Shown here: positions 26,924 through 35,778 of the stretch, one piece after another
Layout of the letters: every line of letters begins with the position of its first letter
Position numbering within the stretch: position 1 is the first letter of the stretch
Origin: a virus
DNA: 64,000 nt
Reading direction: 5' to 3' (one strand)
Virus record (IMG/VR): IMGVR_UViG_3300027969_004220
Span: 41,622-105,621 of that record
The notes under the pieces: model-generated
The model's input: only the letters and a program-made list of their open reading frames with translations
Database searches by the model: none
What the model was told of the DNA's origin: nothing
Translations under genes and position numbers: made by a program

Positions 26924-26954
26924 AAAAATCCTCTCAAATTGAGAGGATTTATTT
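26924..26954 (+). terminator. Intrinsic terminator ending tRNA array D
   Basis: AAATCCTCTC / GAGAGGATTT hairpin, 5-nt loop, T-rich tail. It also faces the 3' end of the convergent minus-strand gene. Confidence 0.8.
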
Positions 26955-26955
26955 G

Positions 26956-27150
26956 TTAGTTTTCTAATACCTTATCGATATTAGCTTCTCTAACTTTAGC
27001 TTTTACAATACTTGGACTTTGCATATCCTCGTCTGTAATTCCTAATTGAGTTTTGATGATATTTAATAAATATCTTTCATTCTCCCATCTGTAGTCTGGT
27101 GCTTCTGACATAGTCTCTGACATCATACCACCACTAAGATTCTTATTCAT
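26956..27150 (-). CDS. Unknown 64-aa protein
   Basis: Starts MNKNLSGGMMSETMSEAPDY; the second half is helical and charged (TQLGITDEDMQSPSIVKAKV). A TATATATA-rich stretch lies upstream on the minus strand. No family is recognised. Confidence 0.55.
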   Translation of the reverse strand: MNKNLSGGMMSETMSEAPDYRWENERYLLNIIKTQLGITDEDMQSPSIVKAKVREANIDKVLEN

Positions 27151-27217
27151 AGTAATTAATTATTTTTTAATTATATATAGAAACATAAAATAAGTTTAAT
27201 AAAAATAATAATAACCA

Positions 27218-27469
27218 ATGAAAACACTTACCGTTAAATCTCCAACTCAACTTTGGACTATTCTTAAAAATAAAGAAGAGATTTTTGAATCTAATAGAGA
27301 ATTAGAAAGATTTATATTTGTTACAGAGAAATTCATCAAAGGATGTCAATGTGGCTCAGATAATAAGACTCTAATGGATAATCAATATAACTTTATCTCA
27401 ACAAGTGAAGAAATCATTTCCCTTTTAAAAGAAGAATTAGGATATGATGAAATAATCTTTGATAAATAA
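27218..27469 (+). CDS. Unknown 83-aa protein
   Basis: Begins MKTLTVKSPTQLWTILKNKE; helical, with one CQC pair (FIKGCQCGSDNK). First gene of a plus-strand accessory run. No family is recognised. Confidence 0.6.
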   Translation: MKTLTVKSPTQLWTILKNKEEIFESNRELERFIFVTEKFIKGCQCGSDNKTLMDNQYNFISTSEEIISLLKEELGYDEIIFDK

Positions 27470-27506
27470 ATAACTTTTCGTATCTTTACAATTAAATATA
27501 TACATT

Positions 27507-27962
27507 ATGATGAAACGTGTATATAAAGTAAGATATTCAAAATCCTCATTAGAACTAAATGAAGACTATGATAACCTATCCGACTTTGAGAAAGAACAAA
27601 TTTCAGAATTAGATGCTGAAGGTTTTTTTGATTACGAAGATAATAGTATTTATTGTTGTTATGTTATATCAACACCTGTAGAAGTAGTAAAATATAGTAA
27701 GATACTTACTAATAATCTAATTCAACACGAGTATTTAGATTTATCACAAGAAATTCTAAATAATAAAATAGATATAGAGTTAGAATTAGAACATAAATTA
27801 GACGAAAAGAATTTATTTAAGTATGATTTCTTTTTAGATGATTTAGAACACTGGATTTATAATAACTTAGAAATAGACATCGTGTTAGATAGAATAACTG
27901 ATGTCGGAATAAACTCATTAAGACAAGTCGAGAAAGACTTTTTAAAACATTACTCAATATGA
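27507..27962 (+). CDS. Unknown 151-aa acidic protein
   Basis: Starts MMKRVYKVRYSKSSLELNED; acidic, rich in Leu/Asp/Glu helices. A TATCTTTA box (27481-27488) lies 18 nt upstream. It overlaps the next gene by 4 nt (ATGA), showing coupling. No family is recognised. Confidence 0.62.
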   Translation: MMKRVYKVRYSKSSLELNEDYDNLSDFEKEQISELDAEGFFDYEDNSIYCCYVISTPVEVVKYSKILTNNLIQHEYLDLSQEILNNKIDIELELEHKLDEKNLFKYDFFLDDLEHWIYNNLEIDIVLDRITDVGINSLRQVEKDFLKHYSI

Positions 27963-28375
27963 TCAATATTTTTTTAGACGATATCCGTATTCCATCAATG
28001 TCTCACAATGTGAGTAAAGGTCTTGGTGTGGACTATTCTAACAAAGATAAATGGGTAATAGTTAGAGATTACTTTGGCTTCATCGACTTAGTAGATAAAC
28101 ATTTTGATGAAATTGACTTGATTTCTTTTGACCACGATTTGGCTTGTTACAAAGACGGTGTTGAGTTCACCGGTAAGTCGGCAGTTGATTATTTAATTGA
28201 TTACTGTTTAGATAATAACAAAAAGTTTCCAGATTGGTATGCTCACACAGACAACACTTCTGGAAAAAGAAATATAATAGGAGCGGTACTAAACTACATA
28301 AATAAAGTAGAAGGTAAAGACATTACAAACTTTAGATACTATCACAATGGTATCGTAAACAACAAACCAGTATGA
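27959..28375 (+). CDS. Receiver-like protein (cyclic-phosphate-processing REC type)
   Basis: 138 residues with the pattern of the cREC family: INIFLDDIRIPS at the start (paired acidic residues), WVIVRDYFGF, LISFDHDLACY in the middle, FTGKSAVDYLIDYC, then WYAHTDNTSGKRNIIGAVLN. The conserved acids and DHD/H-x-D-N look like a metal-dependent site rather than a phosphorylated receiver. The family has been linked to nucleotide or RNA cyclic-phosphate processing in conflict systems; its activity here is unproven. It overlaps both neighbours by 4 nt. Confidence 0.7.
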   Translation: MINIFLDDIRIPSMSHNVSKGLGVDYSNKDKWVIVRDYFGFIDLVDKHFDEIDLISFDHDLACYKDGVEFTGKSAVDYLIDYCLDNNKKFPDWYAHTDNTSGKRNIIGAVLNYINKVEGKDITNFRYYHNGIVNNKPV

Positions 28376-28695
28376 CATTTTTAGATACACATCTAATTAT
28401 TAAAATTAGAGATAAAGTAAAAGCCATAGATCATATCGGATTTATATGGCTTGACCGACCTATCTATGATAAAAAAGTTGTCATTGATAGAATTAAACTA
28501 GATCCTTACGAATGTGACGAGATAATGCCAATCAGTTGGTATGCAGTAAGTCCTAAAGCACGTTTAAAGATTTATAACGCATTACGTAGAGAAGAGGTTT
28601 ATATTAAACAAAAATTAAACGAAAATGATGCTTGGTGTAACTATTACATAAATATTAAACCAAGTCAAAAATTAAAAAAAAATGAACTTAGATAA
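28372..28695 (+). CDS. Unknown 107-aa basic protein
   Basis: Overlaps the REC-like gene by 4 nt and the next gene by 14 nt. Begins MTFLDTHLIIKIRDKVKAID; basic, mixed alpha/beta. Its position in a tightly overlapping operon suggests a shared function; no family is recognised. Confidence 0.6.
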   Translation: MTFLDTHLIIKIRDKVKAIDHIGFIWLDRPIYDKKVVIDRIKLDPYECDEIMPISWYAVSPKARLKIYNALRREEVYIKQKLNENDAWCNYYINIKPSQKLKKNELR

Positions 28696-29404
28696 AATAG
28701 ACTTACATTATCGTTGTGTCGATATAGATTATCACACAGAATATGACTGCGAGAATAATGGTTGCAATGATGAAGGAATTTGTCGTTGTGGTAGTATTTA
28801 TGACGCAGTGGTTACACATGTTGATATTTCTCAAATGGTAAATCTAATTTATGATGAACTATTTGACAGTAGTACTGTTTTAGGTAAAAGAGAAGATAGA
28901 TTAAACCAATTACTTTATGGTATAGGTGAAGACATAAACCGTTATACTATTGATAGAATTTTAAGAAAATATAAAGTATGGAATTCTGATAACTTTGAGG
29001 TTGAAGTTTGTGGTGGATACTATGGACAAGAAATTGATGGTGCATTCATTATTAAAAATATTTCAGATAAAATAGAAAACGAATTAGAAATAGCTTTCTC
29101 TATTGAAGACTTATCTGGTAGAGTTGAGTATTTATTAGGTTTAGAGTATGGTAATTTATTACCAGAGTTAGAAAACTGTCAATATGAAATAGTTGAACTT
29201 GATAAAGCAGACATCAACTTTGGCGCCATCGATCATCATAGTAAAGTAAAGAAAAAAGACTTAGAATTCTATAGTGATAAAAACTATAAAGGTATAAGAG
29301 GTGTTGTTACATTTGTAAATGGTAAATACCGACTTATAGATGGTTATCATAGAGTACATACAACCTCTGGGTATAAAGTTAAAGTTTTAAAAGCCTTTAA
29401 ATAG
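28682..29404 (+). CDS. Protein with C-terminal ParB-like domain
   Basis: 240 residues. The N-terminal part has a Cys-rich patch (YDCENNGCNDEGICRCGSIY) that may bind zinc. The C-terminal 60 residues contain KYRLIDGYHRVHTTSGYKVK, the DG-x-HR motif of ParB/sulfiredoxin-like nucleotide-binding domains. Such domains occur in phage accessory proteins that act on DNA or nucleotides. Last gene of the operon, followed by a terminator. Confidence 0.65.
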   Translation: MNLDKIDLHYRCVDIDYHTEYDCENNGCNDEGICRCGSIYDAVVTHVDISQMVNLIYDELFDSSTVLGKREDRLNQLLYGIGEDINRYTIDRILRKYKVWNSDNFEVEVCGGYYGQEIDGAFIIKNISDKIENELEIAFSIEDLSGRVEYLLGLEYGNLLPELENCQYEIVELDKADINFGAIDHHSKVKKKDLEFYSDKNYKGIRGVVTFVNGKYRLIDGYHRVHTTSGYKVKVLKAFK

Positions 29405-29431
29405 AAAAAGACTCCAATTGGAGTCTTTTTT
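29405..29431 (+). terminator. Intrinsic terminator, bidirectional
   Basis: AAAAAGACTCC / GGAGTCTTTTT hairpin with a 4-nt loop between convergent genes. Confidence 0.87.
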
Positions 29432-29434
29432 ATT

Positions 29435-31339
29435 TTATTCAAACCATTTTTGTAAAAATTCAGATCTTTGTGTCCAATAGTGAGGATCTAATTTTTCAGT
29501 ATCCTCTTTTTCCGAATCTATGATTCCATCTATTTTATTTTTCAATTCTTCAACTGTTATAATTGGTTTGTCTCTGAATAAAGTAGGTTTGTCTTTATAA
29601 GTTTCTATATCTTTATAATAGTCAAACCAATCAGTTATTCTTCTATACTTATCAAGATTATCATTATCATCACTTACTTTATCAATTTCATATCCGAGTA
29701 ATTCAGCATCTTCTTCAGTTAGATAGAAGTATTCTTTTTCATTATCAGTTTTTAGTAAAAATGTTTTTATTTGAAAAATGTTTAATACGTATTCATTTTT
29801 ATAATCTAATGTAACAAGTTCTAACTTAATAGCTTCTTTATCTCTCCAATCACGATCTTCAGTTTTTAATTTTTTATACCATTCCTTTTCTTTTACTTTA
29901 TCCATTAAGATAATAGTATCTTTATCATCTTTGTGATAGTATTCGTCACCCCAACCACCTGAAATAGTACCATCATCATCAACACTCGTAACTGTTGTAA
30001 CTCCATCTTCTTCAAAGATATAATCTTGATAATCTTCACACCAAATCGCATTATCCTCGTGATAGTATTGATCATCCCATTCTGACCAATTAAGACTATC
30101 ATATCCATCAGGATAAACACCTCTACGAGATCCTCTTGTAACAGTAATAGAATCTTCTCGGTATATCCAATCTCCTAATCTTTCAGAATAGATTGCATCG
30201 TCTCTCTCAATATCACAATCATGCCAATCAGAATAAACAGTGTCATTTATTTCACTATAACCACCTGATGTACTATCTAAAATATAACATCCAATATTTT
30301 TTGTATCTTCATTTTCATTATCATTGTAAAGTATTCCAGTTCTTGGGTCATATCTTCTAAATGTATCAACATAAGGAAATCTATTAAATTTCTTTATATT
30401 AAGTTGAACTCTCATCTCTAATCTATAGTTTTCATCTTTGAATGTTACAGATTCCAGACTATGATGATTATTATGTGTTTTATACGCCCAACCTCTTTCC
30501 GAAGCATAAGTTCTGAACTTTTCTACATCAGAATCTTTGATAGTATATTGTCTGTCTAAGAAATATTCAATATCTAAGTGATCTTCTTTAGAAACTGTAT
30601 CAGAGTCATCCTTTATTTTCCAAATAAGTGATCTTCCAATTAGTTTATCATCTTCTAATAAAACTAACATTCTACACACTTCTGGATTAGCAGTATATAT
30701 TTCAAATGTTCTTTTTTCTGCTCTTGCCATACAAGAACTACCTAATGAGCCATTCATAATTTTATAACTATTGTAGTCATACCACTCTGCAATTTCATCA
30801 CCTGATACTTCAATGAATCTTTCACCACTTTGTTCTAATGTAGATTTGAATTTATTTACAAATTCTTCTACTTCTCTTGCAGTAAATTTACCTGGAAATA
30901 TATTATTTATAAAACGGCCTAACTTAATAGGATTTCTAGCTTTTTCATATGGATCTGCATCACCTAACATACCTTGTCCTCTTAAAGGAGACTCGCTTCT
31001 AATAGTATTAGCACCATCGTGTAAGTTCCATATATCGTCACCAATAAGTGGATCATTGTTTAATGTGTCTTCTAAACCTTCTTCATCAAAAACATCGGAG
31101 AATCTATCCGCCAAAATCTTTTTAGTATTTTTCATTGTTGTAAATGAAACATAACCTTCTTTGTCTAAATTGACAAATGTTATATCTGGTTTTATATCAG
31201 TTCTTTCCGTATCTAATAGTATTTTAGAAATAGGTTCATTAGATAACTTTTTTAAGACCTTTTTAAATGGTGGTGCATAAAATATTACTGACTCATTTAG
31301 TAATTTCTCAAGTATAAAATCATTATATTTACTTATCAT
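29435..31339 (-). CDS. Unknown 634-aa protein with SCMA domain and acidic Tyr/Trp-rich tail
   Basis: Paralogue of 6341-7567 over about residues 20-300: VEEFVNKFK, VSGDEIAEWYDYNSY, GSSCMA, F-x-IYTANPE, GRSLIW, FLDRQYT-x-x-DSD. The C-terminal half adds three imperfect aromatic/acidic units (WSEWDDQYYHEDNAIW, EDYQDYIFEEDG, GWGDEYYHKDDKDTI). The N-terminus MISKYNDFILEKLLNES is another leader-like sequence. A TTTTTATATATA box lies about 28 nt upstream. The function is unknown. Confidence 0.65.
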   Translation of the reverse strand: MISKYNDFILEKLLNESVIFYAPPFKKVLKKLSNEPISKILLDTERTDIKPDITFVNLDKEGYVSFTTMKNTKKILADRFSDVFDEEGLEDTLNNDPLIGDDIWNLHDGANTIRSESPLRGQGMLGDADPYEKARNPIKLGRFINNIFPGKFTAREVEEFVNKFKSTLEQSGERFIEVSGDEIAEWYDYNSYKIMNGSLGSSCMARAEKRTFEIYTANPEVCRMLVLLEDDKLIGRSLIWKIKDDSDTVSKEDHLDIEYFLDRQYTIKDSDVEKFRTYASERGWAYKTHNNHHSLESVTFKDENYRLEMRVQLNIKKFNRFPYVDTFRRYDPRTGILYNDNENEDTKNIGCYILDSTSGGYSEINDTVYSDWHDCDIERDDAIYSERLGDWIYREDSITVTRGSRRGVYPDGYDSLNWSEWDDQYYHEDNAIWCEDYQDYIFEEDGVTTVTSVDDDGTISGGWGDEYYHKDDKDTIILMDKVKEKEWYKKLKTEDRDWRDKEAIKLELVTLDYKNEYVLNIFQIKTFLLKTDNEKEYFYLTEEDAELLGYEIDKVSDDNDNLDKYRRITDWFDYYKDIETYKDKPTLFRDKPIITVEELKNKIDGIIDSEKEDTEKLDPHYWTQRSEFLQKWFE

Positions 31340-31366
31340 ATTATTATTAAAACTTTATTTATTTCT

Positions 31367-31378
31367 TATATATAAAAA
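31367..31378 (-). promoter_or_regulatory. TTTTTATATATA late-type box
   Basis: On the minus strand, upstream of the 634-aa gene; back to back with the plus-strand TATATTTG promoter at 31401. Confidence 0.4.
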
Positions 31379-31400
31379 TTGTCAAGTCAAATTTTATTTG

Positions 31401-31408
31401 TATATTTG
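31401..31408 (+). promoter_or_regulatory. -7 box TATATTTG, near-leaderless
   Basis: TATATTTG ends 5 nt before the ATG at 31414, implying a leaderless or nearly leaderless mRNA for the kinase gene. Confidence 0.65.
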
Positions 31409-31413
31409 TAATT

Positions 31414-31890
31414 ATGAAAACAAAATCACCATTCGTTATAATATTATCAGGAATACCAATGTCTGGTAAATCTACTTGGGTAAGAGAAAACTACCCAGAT
31501 ACTCTTGCTATATCCAGAGACGAACTCGTTATGGAAGTTGCAGGTACAAGAGATTATAACTTAGCATTTAAAACTGTTGATCAAAAAGCAGTTGATAAAT
31601 TATTAGCTAAAAGAATAACTGATGCAGCTACTCAAAAAGTAGATGTTATCATCGACATGACTAACTTATCAAGAAAAGTAAGAGTAAAAAACCTTTCTTA
31701 CTTCTCTAATGATTATTACAAAGTATCTGTTGTATTACCAATCCTAGATTCAGAAGAATACAAAAGAAGAAACGATTTCAGATCAATCAATGAAAATAAA
31801 TTCATACCACCATTTGTAATTAAATCAATGATGGACTCTTTCGTTTTTCCAACAGATGATGAAGGTTTCGATAAAATAATTTTAGTATAA
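31414..31890 (+). CDS. Polynucleotide-kinase-type P-loop kinase
   Basis: 158 residues. Walker A GIPMSGKSTW near residue 15, SRDELVMEVAG after it, and VIIDMTNLSRKVR as the second acidic block, the layout of the T4 PNK kinase domain (AAA_33 family). The 3'-phosphatase half of T4 PNK is absent. It would phosphorylate 5'-OH ends of RNA or DNA; with the tRNA arrays nearby, tRNA repair is a reasonable guess, but I see no RNA ligase in the window. It overlaps the next gene by one base. Confidence 0.82.
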   Translation: MKTKSPFVIILSGIPMSGKSTWVRENYPDTLAISRDELVMEVAGTRDYNLAFKTVDQKAVDKLLAKRITDAATQKVDVIIDMTNLSRKVRVKNLSYFSNDYYKVSVVLPILDSEEYKRRNDFRSINENKFIPPFVIKSMMDSFVFPTDDEGFDKIILV

Positions 31891-32315
31891 TGGCAGGAAA
31901 GATTGAAAATTGGGAACGTATGAAAGACAAAATTAATCGTGCTAATGGTGTAAAAGGTCCCGCACTTCCAAAAGGATGGTACGTAACAAAGAAAGAAGAA
32001 GAAAAAAACAAAAATATGGATATAATAAACATTTTATTAGATGCAGTTGTTGCATCAGGGAAGAAATTTAGTGAGATACCTAAAGAGTCAGTTTATGCTT
32101 ACCTTGAAAAGGCAGGAATAAATAAAAGTAAATGGCAGGGTATCTATGAAACACTAGCCGGTAAATTTAAAGAAACTAAATCTACTGTTAAAGTTGTAGA
32201 AGATAGAACACCAAAAAACATCGTAGATTATACTGAAAACAGTTCAAGAAATGATGTTATGACAAGAGTACCTAGAAAAACTATTTTCTCTGAAATTAAG
32301 AAATTAACAAAATAA
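31890..32315 (+). CDS. Unknown 141-aa basic protein
   Basis: Overlaps the kinase stop by one base. Begins MAGKIENWERMKDKINRANG; the middle has KKFSEIPKESVYAYLEKAGI, resembling a small helical fold, with a basic tail ending RKTIFSEIKKLTK. A partner of the kinase by position only. Confidence 0.6.
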   Translation: MAGKIENWERMKDKINRANGVKGPALPKGWYVTKKEEEKNKNMDIINILLDAVVASGKKFSEIPKESVYAYLEKAGINKSKWQGIYETLAGKFKETKSTVKVVEDRTPKNIVDYTENSSRNDVMTRVPRKTIFSEIKKLTK

Positions 32316-32341
32316 TTTTTGGATTTCTGGAGTAATCACCG

Positions 32342-32349
32342 TATATTTG
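32342..32349 (+). promoter_or_regulatory. -7 box TATATTTG
   Basis: TATATTTG 21 nt before the ATG at 32371; it excludes a TTG start at 32347. Confidence 0.7.
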
Positions 32350-32370
32350 TACTCTAATAAAGAAACAGAT

Positions 32371-32706
32371 ATGACAAACTTCGACAACTTAAAATTTATT
32401 GATGGTGATTTCTTAACTACTGAAAGTCTTGCAGATATGATCTATGAGAACGAAGGTTCTTTTACACAAAAAGATCAATCTATGTCATTTGATGTAGATG
32501 GGAAAGATGTTACCGTAAACTATGAAGTTTATGTTGAGGGAACTATCGAAGAAGAAAGTGGTGACTATTGGACACCAGGTTCTTGTGATGTTGAACTTAC
32601 TGATGTTGATGTTACTATCAACGAAGTTTTTATCGATGGTGAGTTAGTAGATCTAGATAAAGAAGACTTTTTCAAAGTAGAAGTTTTATTAAAAAATAAC
32701 TTATAA
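32371..32706 (+). CDS. Unknown 111-aa very acidic protein
   Basis: Starts MTNFDNLKFIDGDFLTTESL. Strongly acidic with alternating strands (VDGKDVTVNYEVYVEGTIEE; CDVELTDVDVTINEVFIDGE). It could be a DNA mimic, but nothing specific shows that. Own promoter and terminator. Confidence 0.6.
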   Translation: MTNFDNLKFIDGDFLTTESLADMIYENEGSFTQKDQSMSFDVDGKDVTVNYEVYVEGTIEEESGDYWTPGSCDVELTDVDVTINEVFIDGELVDLDKEDFFKVEVLLKNNL

Positions 32707-32738
32707 TAAAAAAACCCAGATTTTTATCTGGGTTTTTT
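32707..32738 (+). terminator. Intrinsic terminator
   Basis: AAAAAACCCAGAT / ATCTGGGTTTTTT hairpin with a 4-nt T loop. Confidence 0.88.
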
Positions 32739-32750
32739 ATATATAGTATT

Positions 32751-33233
32751 ATGAGAAAGATAAAAACAATATTAGAGTTCTTCGATACTGATGATTTTAA
32801 ATCGCAATATGAGATACCTTATCTAAAAGGTGAAATGCCTAAAGTTATAAGTAAGTTTAAAAACTATGAGACTAGTGAAGATATTAGATTTTTAGATGTA
32901 ATGAGATACCAATTTCCAGTACTTAACAACTTCAATTATAAAGTAGTTGAAAAAGGTGAAAATAAAATACACCTTCTTTTCGCAACATCATTAAAACATG
33001 TAAATGGAGACGACTACTATGCTTCTATAACATTTGCTTTCCATAAACAAAAATATACAGTAATTACAATCTTTAGAAAATTAAAGAGTCATGATAAATC
33101 TAAATGGGATGTCAAAGAACATAAATTTGACGATATACAATCAACATTCACAATTGTTGAGGATTTTATAAAAAGATGTGAAGACTTTAACATCATTGAA
33201 CACGAAGACAACTTTAATTTACAAAGTAATTAA
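32751..33233 (+). CDS. Unknown 160-aa protein with leader-like N-terminus
   Basis: Starts MRKIKTILEFFDTDDFKSQY, matching the leader pattern (hydrophobic-x-E at residues 7-9). The rest is a mixed alpha/beta domain (HLLFATSLKHVNGDDYYASI, KQKYTVITIFRKLKSH) without recognised family. A TTTTTTATATATA box (about 32733-32745) precedes it on the plus strand: the only clear leader-bearing gene on this strand, and it too has the late-type box. Confidence 0.6.
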   Translation: MRKIKTILEFFDTDDFKSQYEIPYLKGEMPKVISKFKNYETSEDIRFLDVMRYQFPVLNNFNYKVVEKGENKIHLLFATSLKHVNGDDYYASITFAFHKQKYTVITIFRKLKSHDKSKWDVKEHKFDDIQSTFTIVEDFIKRCEDFNIIEHEDNFNLQSN

Positions 33234-33277
33234 ACTAATCATACACATTCTCGTATAACATAAAAATTACTTTTTTT

Positions 33278-33598
33278 ATGTGGGTAAAAATTGACGATGA
33301 AGTATTTCATGTCGAAGATATAAGTGTGCAACTTTCTATTTCAAAACATGCAACTATTTATCTGGATTTAGACATCGAGAATAATAAAAACTACTACGAC
33401 TTTTTTATAGATAAATATGAGAAGGTTAAGAACTTCACAATTGAACACACAAAATATATTGCAAAGGGATGTAGAATAAAAACTATTGATATAGTTTTTA
33501 ATTCTAAGTTAAATTTAAACATTTACTGTGAACATATTGATACTGATGTATCTGAGAGAAGAGATTCAATTATCGAACAAATTTTAAAGGAAAAGTAA
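33278..33598 (+). CDS. Unknown 106-aa protein
   Basis: Begins MWVKIDDEVFHVEDISVQLS, beta-rich at the start and end (TIDIVFNSKLNLNIYCEHID). No family is recognised. It lies between the leader-bearing gene and the AAA+ unfoldase. Confidence 0.58.
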   Translation: MWVKIDDEVFHVEDISVQLSISKHATIYLDLDIENNKNYYDFFIDKYEKVKNFTIEHTKYIAKGCRIKTIDIVFNSKLNLNIYCEHIDTDVSERRDSIIEQILKEK

Positions 33599-33653
33599 AA
33601 ACTTTAAACAATTACCGAATATAAAACTTATTATAAATCTTATTAAATAAATT

Positions 33654-35759
33654 ATGGAGATAAACAAACAATTACTTACGAAAACACTTGACATTAAAGC
33701 TTCCTTAGAAGATGATGATGACGATGACTACAACAAATTCGGAGGTGGTAATGGTAAAAAATCTGACACTAAATCTAAAACTCCGGTATTAGATACATAC
33801 AGTCGTGATTTAACTAAATACGCCGAAGAAGGTAAGTTAGATCCAATTGTTGGAAGAGATAAAGAAATTGAAAGAGTTTCGCAAATTCTTTCCAGAAGAA
33901 AGAAAAATAATCCTATGTTACTTGGTGAAGCTGGAGTTGGTAAGTCTTCTATTGCAGAAGGATTAGCACTTAGAATCGCACAACGTAAAGTTAGTAGAAT
34001 CTTATTTGACAAAAGAGTTGTTATGTTAGATCTAGCTTCTATGGTTGCTGGTACTAAATACAGAGGACAATTTGAAGAAAGAATCAAAGCACTTATGGCA
34101 GAGGTTGAAGATGATAAATCTATTATCCTTTTTATTGATGAGATTCATACAATGATTGGTGCCGGTGGATCAAGTGGTTCTATGGACGCTTCTAATATGT
34201 TTAAACCTGCTTTAGCTAGAGGTGAAATACAAATCATTGGTGCAACAACCCTTGATGAATATAGAAAACACGTTGAAAAAGATGCTGCATTAGAAAGACG
34301 TTTCCAAAAAGTAGTTGTTGAACCTGCTACTCCAGAAGAAACTATACAAATCTTAACAAACATAAAAGATAAGTATGAGTCTCACCACAACGTAACTTAC
34401 ACTGATGAGGCAATTAAAGCTTGTGTTGATCTAACTGTTAGATATATGTCTGACCGACACTTACCAGATAAAGCTATTGATGCGTTAGATGAAGCCGGTG
34501 CAAGAGTACACATTTCTAACATAGTAGTTCCTAAAGAAATTACTGATGTAGAACAAAAGATCATCGAAATCAAAGAAAAGAAAAATGATGTAATTAAACG
34601 TCAGAAGTACGAAGAAGCAGCTAAATTGAGAGATGTTGAAAAACAATTAAACACTCAATTACAAGTAGCTAAAGAAAGATGGGAAGAAGACACGTTGAAA
34701 AACAGACAATTAGTAAGTGAAGATAATGTAGCTGAAGTTGTTGCTATGATTACTGGTATTCCAGTTCAAAAAGTAAATCAAAGTGAAAACAAAAAACTTT
34801 CTAAAATGTATGAAAACATTGCTGGTAAAGTTGTTGGGCAAGATGATGCTGTTAAGAAAATCATCAAATCTATCCAGAGAGGTAGAGTTGGTATGAAAGA
34901 TCCTAACAAACCAATCTTTAGTGGTATCTTAATTGGTAACTCTGGTGTTGGTAAAACAGAACTTGCAAAACAATTATCTAAGTATTTATTTGAATCAGAA
35001 GATTCTTTAATCAGATTAGATATGTCTGAATATATGGACAAAATCTCTTTAACAAGAATTCAAGGAGCAGCCCCTGGATATGTTGGATATGATGATGCGA
35101 ATGTTTTAGACAAGATTAGAAGAAAACCTTATTCAGTTATTCTTTTAGATGAGATTGAAAAAGCTCATCCAGATATATTTAACCTTTTCTTACAAATGTT
35201 AGATGAAGGACATATTACAGATTCTCACGGTAGAAAAGTTAGTTTTAAAAACTGTGTAATCTTAATGACTTCAAATGTTGGTACTAAAGTTGTTAAAGAA
35301 TTTGGTGCTGGTGTTGGATTCTCTACCAAAACTAAAGAAGATAAAAGAGAAGATGATATAAAAGGTATCTTAGAAAAAGAGTTGAAGAAAAAATTCGCAC
35401 CTGAATTTATCAATAGATTAGATGAAATCATTTACTTTAGAGATTTGGGTAAAGAAGAGATAATGAAAATTGTTGACTTAGAATTAAGAAAAACTTTAGC
35501 AAGAGGTTTAGAAATTGGATTTACTTTAGAAGTATCTGATTTATTAAAAGAACATTTAGTTGAGATTGGTTACGACCCTCAATTTGGTGCTCGACCTTTG
35601 AAAAGAGCAATTCAACGAAGTATTGATGATGCAGTAACTGAATTCATTATTGAAAGTGAACCAAAAGAAGGTACTACTTTAGTACTTGACTATGATGCTG
35701 AAAAAGAAGAGACAACAGTCAACTTGAAAAAGAGAAAGAAAACAAAAAAAGAAGAGTAA
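33654..35759 (+). CDS. ClpA/ClpC-type AAA+ unfoldase without N-domain
   Basis: 701 residues, two AAA+ modules. D1: Walker A GEAGVGKS (about residue 88), Walker [23 protein letters not shown], arginine finger ERRF. A short UVR-like linker ([18 protein letters not shown]) takes the place of the ClpB middle domain. D2: [53 protein letters not shown]. The usual 140-residue Clp-N domain is replaced by about 45 charged residues. A VGF tripeptide after D2 Walker B ([15 protein letters not shown]) sits where ClpC has its ClpP-docking loop, so it could work with host ClpP. No phage ClpP in the window. Confidence 0.92.
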   Translation: MEINKQLLTKTLDIKASLEDDDDDDYNKFGGGNGKKSDTKSKTPVLDTYSRDLTKYAEEGKLDPIVGRDKEIERVSQILSRRKKNNPMLLGEAGVGKSSIAEGLALRIAQRKVSRILFDKRVVMLDLASMVAGTKYRGQFEERIKALMAEVEDDKSIILFIDEIHTMIGAGGSSGSMDASNMFKPALARGEIQIIGATTLDEYRKHVEKDAALERRFQKVVVEPATPEETIQILTNIKDKYESHHNVTYTDEAIKACVDLTVRYMSDRHLPDKAIDALDEAGARVHISNIVVPKEITDVEQKIIEIKEKKNDVIKRQKYEEAAKLRDVEKQLNTQLQVAKERWEEDTLKNRQLVSEDNVAEVVAMITGIPVQKVNQSENKKLSKMYENIAGKVVGQDDAVKKIIKSIQRGRVGMKDPNKPIFSGILIGNSGVGKTELAKQLSKYLFESEDSLIRLDMSEYMDKISLTRIQGAAPGYVGYDDANVLDKIRRKPYSVILLDEIEKAHPDIFNLFLQMLDEGHITDSHGRKVSFKNCVILMTSNVGTKVVKEFGAGVGFSTKTKEDKREDDIKGILEKELKKKFAPEFINRLDEIIYFRDLGKEEIMKIVDLELRKTLARGLEIGFTLEVSDLLKEHLVEIGYDPQFGARPLKRAIQRSIDDAVTEFIIESEPKEGTTLVLDYDAEKEETTVNLKKRKKTKKEE

Positions 35760-35776
35760 TACTCTTCTTTTTTTTT
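35745..35776 (+). terminator. Intrinsic terminator, bidirectional
   Basis: AAAAAAGAAGAGT / ACTCTTCTTTTTT hairpin with a 3-nt loop at the convergent gene ends; its 5' arm lies in the final codons of the unfoldase gene. Confidence 0.82.
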
Positions 35777-35778
35777 AT

